Below, in pieces: positions 19,683-24,712 of a stretch of DNA of 27,485 bases. The translations under genes were made by a program, and so were the position numbers. This DNA is from a virus: positions 1 to 27,485 of IMG/VR virus record IMGVR_UViG_3300042301_004339; one strand, written 5' to 3'. A model generated the notes under the pieces. It was not told where the DNA came from, ran no database searches, and saw only the letters and a list, made by a program, of their open reading frames with translations. Each line of letters starts with the position of its first letter. Position 1 is the first letter of the stretch.

Positions 19683-19871
19683 ATGATGTTTGATATTGGA
19701 TTTGGGCTACCGACTTACTTAGCTCATATAACCATTGGGGTTGGTCGCTATACCCTTTGGCTAAATATCGTGGCTACTAACTGGAGAACCTTTCACTTTG
19801 GAAAAAGGTGGGGGGACTGGGTTGGTTGTTTCTCCGTCTTTACTTTTGCCTATACAAGGAAGGAGGGATAA
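19683..19871 (+). CDS. small aromatic-rich, possibly membrane-associated protein
   Basis: 62 aa: MMFDIGFGLPTYLAHITIGV, then many Trp/Phe residues (WLNIVATNWRTFHFGKRWGD, WVGCFSVFTF). Hydrophobic but without a clear membrane helix. Not recognised. The 20-bp element variant AAGGGGGGAAAAA lies directly before the ATG as Shine-Dalgarno. The next gene starts after AGGAGGG, within its end. Confidence 0.6.
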   Translation: MMFDIGFGLPTYLAHITIGVGRYTLWLNIVATNWRTFHFGKRWGDWVGCFSVFTFAYTRKEG

Positions 19872-19873
19872 AT

Positions 19874-20065
19874 ATGGTTTTAGATACAGGAACAATGCTC
19901 GCAATAATTATTGCGCTCGCAGGTTCGTGCTTTGTTATGGTGGTTGGTATCAGAGCGCAGGGTCAGTTGCACCGAGTCATCAACCAAAAAAATGAAAAGA
20001 TAAGATTTCTTGAAGCGGAAATCTCTAGACAGAAAAGGAAACAATTAACAAATGAAAGTCGCTAG
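19874..20065 (+). CDS. membrane-anchored coiled-coil protein
   Basis: 63 aa. One N-terminal membrane helix (about 4-27, DTGTMLAIIIALAGSCFVMV) followed by a basic coiled coil (HRVINQKNEKIRFLEAEISR, then QKRKQ). The AAGGAGGG before ATG 19874 is the best Shine-Dalgarno in this stretch, hence the start. This layout occurs in spanin-like or holin-associated proteins; the lysis genes lie just downstream, but no family is recognised. It overlaps the next gene by 14 bases. Confidence 0.65.
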   Translation: MVLDTGTMLAIIIALAGSCFVMVVGIRAQGQLHRVINQKNEKIRFLEAEISRQKRKQLTNESR

Positions 20066-20285
20066 TATCCAAGAAGAAGCAGTAAAACTCTATGAAGGGG
20101 GACTGGCTATTGAGGCAGTCGCTAAGGAGTTGGGGGTCGCTTACCGAACTGCTAGAAAGGCTATCTACTCAAATGGGGTAGAGGCTAGAGACCCTTCAGC
20201 AAGGTTGGTAGGTAGAACTAGCCCTACTGGAAAGAAAGCACAGGGCAAGACAAGCCCTACTACTAAGAAGAAAAGGAAAAAGTAA
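20052..20285 (+). CDS. helix-turn-helix DNA-binding protein
   Basis: 77 aa. Residues 4-37 (ASIQEEAVKLYEGGLAIEAV, AKELGVAYRTARKAIY) read as a helix-turn-helix of the resolvase/transposase-type HTH_7 kind, with a Lys/Arg-rich tail (GKKAQGKTSPTTKKKRKK) that may bind DNA or RNA non-specifically. No catalytic domain. It overlaps the upstream gene and abuts the holin-like gene, so it could regulate the lysis unit; this is inference. It is one of two HTH proteins here that could bind the repeated DNA elements. Confidence 0.75.
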   Translation: MKVASIQEEAVKLYEGGLAIEAVAKELGVAYRTARKAIYSNGVEARDPSARLVGRTSPTGKKAQGKTSPTTKKKRKK

Positions 20286-20450
20286 ATGGACTTAAAGAGA
20301 GTGGTTTGGACTGCGGTTATCTCTATGGTGCTGGCAGTTGGTTCAATTATTGCTGGACTTCAGAACAGTTCAGGGGGAGATAGCCTTGCTTTATCTCTTG
20401 GACTTAGTTCTATCGCTCTTGCTACCCTTTCAGCAAGGGACAAGCGCTAG
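20286..20450 (+). CDS. holin-like small membrane protein
   Basis: 54 aa: MDLKRVVWTAVISMVLAVGS, then IIAGLQNSSGGDSLALSLGL and SSIALATLSARDKR. Two hydrophobic segments (7-25 and 34-48) joined by a short Ser/Gly turn, with charged ends (MDLKR and RDKR): the layout of a small class II holin. It begins directly after the previous stop, with Lys/Arg codons before it and only a weak Shine-Dalgarno. A strong terminator follows and the lysozyme-like gene is 319 bases on, which supports a lysis role. Confidence 0.65.
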   Translation: MDLKRVVWTAVISMVLAVGSIIAGLQNSSGGDSLALSLGLSSIALATLSARDKR

Positions 20451-20468
20451 GCGCTCGCAAGTCTTCTA

Positions 20469-20512
20469 AAGTGTCGGGAAGGGCTAAAAACAGTCCTTCC
20501 TGCACTTTTTTT
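20469..20512 (+). terminator. intrinsic terminator
   Basis: AAGTG-t-C-g-GGAAGG-g-CT pairs with AG-t-CCTTCC-t-GCACTT, then a T-run. The 3' arm contains CTTCCTGCAC, the reverse complement of the promoter box GTGCAGGAAG. Confidence 0.85.
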
Positions 20513-20599
20513 GGGGCATTTTAGGTATTTTAGGTCTATGCAGGGGTGAGCAGGGCTTTTAGAGTAAAAAATTAAAATCAAAACACGCTCACGCTCAAC

Positions 20600-20629
20600 T
20601 TGACTGCGGGACTTCCCTGCACATATGCT
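20600..20629 (+). promoter_or_regulatory. promoter for the lysozyme gene with reversed box
   Basis: TTGACT (20600-20605), 18-base spacer, TATGCT (20624-20629). The spacer contains ACTTCCCTGCAC, the box CAGGGAAGT in reverse orientation. Confidence 0.6.
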
Positions 20630-20635
20630 AAGGTT

Positions 20636-20768
20636 TATTCAGTACTAATTAACGACACAAGGAGATTTACGAATTAGACACTTGAAGTAAGGCTATCCCC
20701 TAAGAGGCGATGGTCGGGTTAGTGAAGTCTCTAACCCTGTCCCCGTAACCTAACAAAGGAAAAACCAA
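20636..20768 (+). ncRNA. long structured leader of the lysozyme gene
   Basis: About 130 bases of leader with no gene. It has a perfect GGGTTAG/CTAACCC hairpin (loop TGAAGTCT, about 20715-20736) and CCCC/GGGG-type complementary runs nearby. Long leaders are unusual in this window. No known riboswitch class is recognised. Confidence 0.35.
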
Positions 20769-21368
20769 ATGAACCCAACTCTAAACTCACCCGAAAAGGT
20801 GTTGGCGATACTGTCGCTGTTCGTGGTAATCACCTCAACAGCAGCAGCCGTAGCAGTAGAGAACAAAGTCCAAGAGGTTGTCGCAACAGAGCAAGTGGCA
20901 ACAGGATTAAAAGCAGTAGTTGAAGTAGAGCCAGTCAAGAAGACTAAGCCTCTTTCCTACTTTGAGAACAAGACAAGCCTTACCGACATTGAGTTGGTGT
21001 GGCTTTTGGAAGCAGTTGGCTTTGAAGGTCAAGACCTAAAAGAAGCTTGGGCTATCTCCAAGAAAGAAAGTAATGGTCGTCCCCTAGCCTTCAATGGCAA
21101 CACACTCACAGGAGATAACTCTTACGGCATATTCCAAATCAATATGATAAACACTCTTGGAGAAGACAGACGAACCAAATTCAATTTGGATCATAATGCG
21201 GACTTGTTTAACCCAGTCAAGAACGCTCAAATTGCTATGCATATGAGTAATGGTGGAAGCGACTGGACTTCTTGGCACATAGGCAAAGACGCTTATACTA
21301 GTACTAGTGGAAAGCACTACGCTAAGTTCAAAGAGTGGCTTAGCAAATTCCCCACAGAAAAGAAGTGA
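20769..21368 (+). CDS. lysozyme-like / SLT transglycosylase-fold endolysin with N-terminal membrane or signal segment
   Basis: 199 aa. Hydrophobic segment at 10-30 (KVLAILSLFVVITSTAAAVA), probably a signal or signal-arrest-release anchor; a 35-residue linker; then a lysozyme/SLT-like domain with the catalytic Glu context AISKKESNGRPLAFNG (E100), the GDNSYGIFQINM motif (116-126) and NPVKNAQIAMHMS. Such enzymes cut the peptidoglycan glycan strand. The AAAGGAAAAACCAAATG start is good. It follows a holin-like gene and precedes a peptidoglycan-binding protein, forming a lysis cassette. The linker is rich in V, E and K. Confidence 0.85.
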   Translation: MNPTLNSPEKVLAILSLFVVITSTAAAVAVENKVQEVVATEQVATGLKAVVEVEPVKKTKPLSYFENKTSLTDIELVWLLEAVGFEGQDLKEAWAISKKESNGRPLAFNGNTLTGDNSYGIFQINMINTLGEDRRTKFNLDHNADLFNPVKNAQIAMHMSNGGSDWTSWHIGKDAYTSTSGKHYAKFKEWLSKFPTEKK

Positions 21369-21372
21369 GACT

Positions 21373-21777
21373 ATGAGCGAGCAGGAAAACCTTATGCCGT
21401 TGCTTGGTTCTGTAGCACCTTCAACTAATGAGCAAGCGCTCGCCGTTGAGTCTGAGCCAGTAGCGATTAAAGAAGAACCAAAGAAAGAAAAGAAAGCCCC
21501 AACTTTTCAAGCCAACCCTGAAAAGTATGTTTATCTTTCAGCTTTGAAAGTAAATGCTTATGAAGGAAACTCTGAGTCAGTCAAGACAGTTCAACTGCGG
21601 TTGAATGATTTAGGCTTTAGTTCAGTAATGAATGACAAGTTTGGTCGTCTTGGTGAAGGAGCAGTTGAAGCGATTAACGCTTTCAGAAAGTCTAAAGGAC
21701 TTAATGAGTGCGGTTGCTTTGATGAAGAAGTTTTGGCTTATCTCTTTCAAGGTGAGAGCGTTGGAGTTCTTCCCTAA
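21373..21777 (+). CDS. peptidoglycan-binding domain protein
   Basis: 134 aa. A Pro/Glu/Lys-rich N-terminus (1-50) precedes a C-terminal domain resembling PG_binding_1: SVKTVQLRLNDLGFSSVMND, then KFGRLGEGAVEAINAFRKSKG and ECGCFDEEVLAYLF. The layout VxxVQxxLxxLG ... G.. DxxVxxAIxxFQ is kept. No catalytic motif. ATG 21373 is chosen over 21307 because the upstream frame lies inside the lysozyme gene. It probably anchors lysis activity to the wall together with the preceding enzyme. Confidence 0.8.
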   Translation: MSEQENLMPLLGSVAPSTNEQALAVESEPVAIKEEPKKEKKAPTFQANPEKYVYLSALKVNAYEGNSESVKTVQLRLNDLGFSSVMNDKFGRLGEGAVEAINAFRKSKGLNECGCFDEEVLAYLFQGESVGVLP

Positions 21778-21788
21778 ATAGAGACAAC

Positions 21789-21822
21789 AAAAAACCCCCT
21801 ATCTTTTGGTAGGGGGTTCTTT
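21789..21822. terminator. bidirectional terminator between convergent genes
   Basis: AACCCCCTA-TCTTTTGG-TAGGGGGTT with A-run on the left and TTCTTTG on the right; it serves the peptidoglycan-binding gene (plus) and the DUF3846 gene (minus). Confidence 0.8.
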
Positions 21823-21832
21823 GCTTTAGTTC

Positions 21833-22174
21833 TTATGCTTGTGCAAAGACTTTCAACAAGCGGTCTGCATAATCTTTATCAAGACCCAGTTGCTCACCTT
21901 CATCATCATAACCCCCTGCAATAACTACATCACCGAGAATTACATCAGGAAAGTTTGGGAAGTTAGCCAACCAAATTTCAGTTGCTCTTTCATTTATTGG
22001 AAGACCCTGCAACTTTCCTTCTTCATTCATAATAAGGGTGTAACCACTTTCAAGAGTCTTTGCTTCAATAAGACCCCCTACCGCCATTTGAAGTGTTAGT
22101 AGTTCGTTACTATCTGCCGTTAGGTCAATGATAGAAGCGTTTCCTTCTGCGGTTAGTTTAATTGCTAGTTTCAT
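21833..22174 (-). CDS. DUF3846 family protein
   Basis: 113 aa. Family features: LLTLQMAVGGLIEAKTLES, then NEEGKLQGLPINERATEIW and DVILGDVVIAGGYDDEGEQLGL. DUF3846 is common in phages and has no established role. GGGAGAAACAAATG provides the Shine-Dalgarno on the minus strand, the same leader sequence as the 22323-22583 gene. It is the last gene of the minus-strand pair and has its own promoter at 22216-22244. Confidence 0.85.
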   Translation of the reverse strand: MKLAIKLTAEGNASIIDLTADSNELLTLQMAVGGLIEAKTLESGYTLIMNEEGKLQGLPINERATEIWLANFPNFPDVILGDVVIAGGYDDEGEQLGLDKDYADRLLKVFAQA

Positions 22175-22215
22175 TTGTTTCTCCCTATTGTGGTACTTGG
22201 TTTCCCACTACCGAA

Positions 22216-22244
22216 AGAATAGATTACTTTCCTGCACTTTGCAA
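22216..22244 (-). promoter_or_regulatory. CAGGAAAGT-type promoter, minus strand (DUF3846 gene)
   Basis: Minus strand: TTGCAA (22239-22244), 17-base spacer with CAGGAAAGT four bases before TATTCT (22216-22221). Confidence 0.8.
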
Positions 22245-22280
22245 GATTAGAGGGAAGCTTTTGTGCGGTGTGTCTTAGAA

Positions 22281-22312
22281 AAAGAAAAAGCCCCCCTTGG
22301 ATAGGGGGGCTA
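22281..22312 (-). terminator. intrinsic terminator, minus strand
   Basis: Minus strand AGCCCCCCTATCC-AAGGGGGGCT then TTTTCTTTTTC, after the 22323 gene. Confidence 0.85.
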
Positions 22313-22322
22313 ATTCTTGCGG

Positions 22323-22583
22323 TTACTTGGTTAGGAGTAGTTCCAAGATTTCGCTATCTGAAAGGTTGCGGTAAGGGTTCTCATAAGAGTTTGGATTCTC
22401 TTCAGTTACCTTAACTTTTAATACGGTTGCTCCCATTTCCTTTGCATTCTTTGCGGTTTCAGTAATTAAATCGCAAGCATTGGTTGCGGTATCAACGTGG
22501 AAAGAATAATCTCTTTCTGTAGTGATAGTTCCATTTGAAGTTGTTTCTGTGTACTTAACTGTAATTTGAACTCCGTATGACAT
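22323..22583 (-). CDS. hypothetical protein
   Basis: 86 aa: MSYGVQITVKYTETTSNGTI, TTERDYSFHVDTATNACDLI, then a helix and a KVKVTEENPNSYEN strand. Beta-rich first half, no known family. ATG 22583 is chosen for AAAGGGAGAAACAA directly upstream; a start at 22622 would fall in the leader hairpin. It has promoter, hairpin and terminator of its own on the minus strand. Confidence 0.75.
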   Translation of the reverse strand: MSYGVQITVKYTETTSNGTITTERDYSFHVDTATNACDLITETAKNAKEMGATVLKVKVTEENPNSYENPYRNLSDSEILELLLTK

Positions 22584-22602
22584 TTGTTTCTCCCTTTGTG
22601 TT

Positions 22603-22623
22603 ATTGAAGCCCCTTGCTTCAAT
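22603..22623 (-). promoter_or_regulatory. 5' leader hairpin with AAGGG loop, minus strand
   Basis: Minus strand ATTGAAGC-AAGGG-GCTTCAAT, eight perfect pairs, six bases after the -10. Confidence 0.8.
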
Positions 22624-22629
22624 AAGATA

Positions 22630-22658
22630 AATATAAACTACCTTCCTGCACTTTGCAA
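22630..22658 (-). promoter_or_regulatory. CAGGAAAGT-type promoter, minus strand (22323 gene)
   Basis: Minus strand: TTGCAA (22653-22658), 17-base spacer with CAGGAAGGT four bases before TATATT (22630-22635). Confidence 0.8.
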
Positions 22659-22719
22659 GTCTATAAGTGGTCATTTCGTGTATATGACTAGTCATAGTTT
22701 TTTAAGCCTAATAGTCATT

Positions 22720-22795
22720 AAGTTACTAGTCAGTAGGCTAGAGGGTATTAAGTTACTAGTCAGTAAGTTACTAGTGAGTAAGTTACTAGTGAGTA
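22720..22795. repeat. 15-bp iterons (AAGTTACTAGTSAGT)
   Basis: Copies start at 22720, 22750, 22765 and 22780. The last three are tandem at exactly 15 bp, and the first is in register (30 bp away) with a degenerate unit between. Weaker relatives (TGACTAGTCAT at about 22685, AGTAGTTATTAGTTAGTAG at about 22795) flank them. Each unit holds the palindrome ACTAGT. Confidence 0.85.
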
Positions 22796-23176
22796 GTAGT
22801 TATTAGTTAGTAGTTCTATTAGTAAGACCTTTATAAAAATAATAAAGAGATATAAAAGAAAAAGAAAAAGAAAAATAGAGGTATCACTATATGACCTTAA
22901 ATCCTGCCAAAAACAGACAAAAAATAAAAAATAAAAGGCTATTCCTTGTCTAGTTTTAGTTTTGAAGTCTTAAAAAATAAATTTTAAGGGGGGAAAAAAT
23001 AAAGAGATTTTTTTAGAAAAAAGCCCGGAACGATTTTGAAAAGTCCCAAAAATAAGCTCTGCCTTCTCCGGGGCCAAAAGCAAAATATGGAAAGGTTCAT
23101 ATATTTAAAGCTGTCGTACAAGATTAGATCCCCTTTCTTCTCGTACACCCCTTCTAAAACTCTGTACAATAGGACT
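22796..23176. other. very AT-rich non-coding stretch, candidate origin region
   Basis: Runs of A-rich sequence (AAAGAAAAAGAAAAAGAAAA, AAAAATAAAAAATAAAA) follow the iterons. Iterons beside an AT-rich unwinding region is the usual layout of phage and plasmid origins. It also holds a degenerate 20-bp element (about 22986) and one CCCGGAAC core (23023). No gene is called. GTACA occurs three times just before the next gene (23117, 23143 and 23164). Confidence 0.4.
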
Positions 23177-23674
23177 ATGCTGAACCCACCGAAACTTCCC
23201 ATTGAGGAGGTTATCTATCTTTCAACTCTGACACGCTCAGAGATGGAGTCACGCCTTCGTGCGTTGTGGAAGTCAGGCTGGTCACTAGGAGTTATAGGTG
23301 GTTCTCTCAGCCCCGCTGTTCCTAAGACCACAATTCACTTCTGGGTCCGTAGAGCCCCTGACGTTAAGCAGTTAAAAGCAGTTCCACTGCCACCCCCAAA
23401 GTCTTTGACTACCTCTGTGCCTACAAAGCACGCCCCTCGTCTCAAGTCCATCTCTCCGGGTGTCCCTCCAGAGCTAAGAATCAGACTTCGTGAGCTTTCA
23501 GCCCTCTCAAAGCGCTACAGAGCCAAGACACCTCCAACTAGCCCTTTAGCTCAAGCTAATAACGAGCTAACTCAGATTGCAAGGCAACTTAGGAACCGTG
23601 GCGTCCCCACAGCAAGCATTGCAGAAGCCGCTGGAGTCACTTATAGGGCTATGGCAAGGCGTTTGAGCCAATGA
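23177..23674 (+). CDS. HTH DNA-binding protein
   Basis: 165 aa. Two helix-turn-helix-like regions: residues about 18-55 (SEMESRLRALWKSGWSLGVI then TTIHFWVRRA) and 133-165 (TQIARQLRNRGVPTASIAEA then AGVTYRAMARRLSQ). A Pro/Lys-rich linker (67-105) joins them. No catalytic motif. TACAAT (23165-23170) lies six bases before the ATG with no Shine-Dalgarno, so the transcript may be leaderless; an in-frame upstream start at 23036 lies in AT-rich DNA. A candidate regulator of the nearby iterons or of the structural genes (inference). Confidence 0.75.
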   Translation: MLNPPKLPIEEVIYLSTLTRSEMESRLRALWKSGWSLGVIGGSLSPAVPKTTIHFWVRRAPDVKQLKAVPLPPPKSLTTSVPTKHAPRLKSISPGVPPELRIRLRELSALSKRYRAKTPPTSPLAQANNELTQIARQLRNRGVPTASIAEAAGVTYRAMARRLSQ

Positions 23675-24009
23675 GCCGCCTTTATAAGACAAAGACAGGC
23701 ACATACAAGGACACAGAGCTGGTTGTGGTTGTGTGGAAGAACCCTAAGAAGACCAAAAGACCTCAATCTCGCTTCCTTGAGACTATGTCTGCCCCTAACT
23801 CTAGTTACCCTATGGCTTTCCCCTTAGTAGCCCTTAAAGGACACTATGCGTGGAAGGAAGCAAAGCATGTGAAGACCTTAGAAGACTTTGATTTAAATAT
23901 TGAAGGTAGTTCTAGAGAGGCTCCAGTCATCCTTGACTTAGAACTAGCAACTTGCACCTTAGGATGGAATGATTTCTATGTCCCCGATGAATATATAGAG
24001 TTTGGATAA
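23671..24009 (+). CDS. hypothetical protein
   Basis: 112 aa: MSRLYKTKTGTYKDTELVVV, VWKNPKKTKRPQSRF, then a hydrophobic middle (YPMAFPLVALKGHYAWKEAK) and an acidic C-terminus ending YVPDEYIEFG. No known family. It starts in an ATGA overlap with the HTH gene and is followed within four bases by the next start, so it belongs to the same operon. Confidence 0.65.
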   Translation: MSRLYKTKTGTYKDTELVVVVWKNPKKTKRPQSRFLETMSAPNSSYPMAFPLVALKGHYAWKEAKHVKTLEDFDLNIEGSSREAPVILDLELATCTLGWNDFYVPDEYIEFG

Positions 24010-24012
24010 TCC

Positions 24013-24381
24013 TTGAGAGCGATTTCAGATGTCTTCCCAGCATTAGTTTGGATCGCTCCACCCAATTCCATTGGGTTAGATGAGTTCACCATACCTGGAC
24101 CGTCTCCAGAAGGAACTCGCAAGGTAGATAGAGTTCGAGTTGTTCTATTGGGAGATACCATTTTGATAGCGCAAGACTCTCCTACTGGACCTACACTTGT
24201 ATTCAGAGAGAAATTCATCCATAGGCACGTTGAAGGCAAACTTCAAGCAGTTTTAACTGAGTCCGAAAAGGTTATAGCTTTTATAAAAGACGCTTCCTGC
24301 GGTTGTGGGTCTCGTCTTAGAGGCTGGAACCCTTACGGGCAAAACAATTCGGTCTATTCAAGTGAGGATCCAACAGAATGA
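24013..24381 (+). CDS. conserved phage protein with CGCGSRLRxWNPYG motif
   Basis: 122 aa, TTG start (TTGAGAGCG) just after the previous stop. An alpha/beta domain (VDRVRVVLLGDTILIAQDSP, TLVFREKFIHRHVEG) ends in the motif ASCGCGSRLRGWNPYG (C96, C98), which I recall as common in actinophage proteins upstream of the portal, function unknown. It overlaps the DUF1360 gene by ATGA. The Shine-Dalgarno is weak, so coupling with the upstream gene is probable. Confidence 0.75.
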   Translation: MRAISDVFPALVWIAPPNSIGLDEFTIPGPSPEGTRKVDRVRVVLLGDTILIAQDSPTGPTLVFREKFIHRHVEGKLQAVLTESEKVIAFIKDASCGCGSRLRGWNPYGQNNSVYSSEDPTE

Positions 24382-24674
24382 ATGATCTAACCCTCCTACA
24401 ATTTATCCTTCTAGGGCTAGCTACATATCGTGTGACTCGATTAATAACTCGTGACATGGTTACAGCCCCTTTGCGTAATGCCTTTTGGAAAAAGTTTCCG
24501 CCAGAGTCTTCCTATCTTGGCTACCTATCCACCTGTGAGTGGTGCTTTAGTTTTTGGATAGGATCAGGGTTCGTAATCTCGGCTATCATTATTCCAACAG
24601 TAACCTACATAATCGCTACAATATACGCTGTATCGGCTATCGCTGGTTTGTTGACTGCATATGAAGATAAGTAA
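24378..24674 (+). CDS. DUF1360 membrane protein
   Basis: 98 aa. Family features: LLGLATYRVTRLITRDMVTAPLR (12-33), STCEWCFSFWIG (51-62, CxxC at 53-56), and two or three membrane helices (8-20, 60-78, 80-94). DUF1360 proteins are found in Bacillus spore-coat contexts and in many actinophages near the head genes; their role is unknown. It overlaps the previous gene by ATGA. Confidence 0.82.
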   Translation: MNDLTLLQFILLGLATYRVTRLITRDMVTAPLRNAFWKKFPPESSYLGYLSTCEWCFSFWIGSGFVISAIIIPTVTYIIATIYAVSAIAGLLTAYEDK

Positions 24675-24712
24675 GCCTTCGTATTCCGCAACTGAGATGA
24701 CAAGGAGTTTTC

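Larger units (their letters stand above)
6829..19683. repeat. dispersed 20-bp element family CTATRTATRAAGGGGAAAAA
   Basis: This entry spans the family range; the copies are short. Plus orientation: 6829, 8839, 8863, 9363, 9875, 11662, 12297, 12562, 13113, 13827, 14248, 14778, 15616, 17850, 18627, 19120, 19662. Minus orientation: 5107, 6854, 11038, 16499, 16868. Weak variants: 1966, 22986. Copies lie only between genes, most just behind a terminator and 7-40 bases upstream of a -35. At 9363, 9875, 16868, 19120 and 19662 the AAGGGG is itself the Shine-Dalgarno. At 8831, 11651, 12290 and 14241 an upstream TTTTCCC(C)T makes a dyad. None occurs in the terminase or portal regions. Confidence 0.85.

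Noticed and set aside
20636-20768. c-di-AMP (ydaO-type) riboswitch before the lysozyme gene
   Set aside because: The setting (cell-wall enzyme) and an AACCC...CCGTAACC-like end recall that class, but the conserved 5' core (GGGGGACCC-like) is absent. Kept only as an unassigned structured leader.
22720-22795. CRISPR array
   Set aside because: The repeats are tandem at 15 bp without spacers; they are iterons, not repeat-spacer units.
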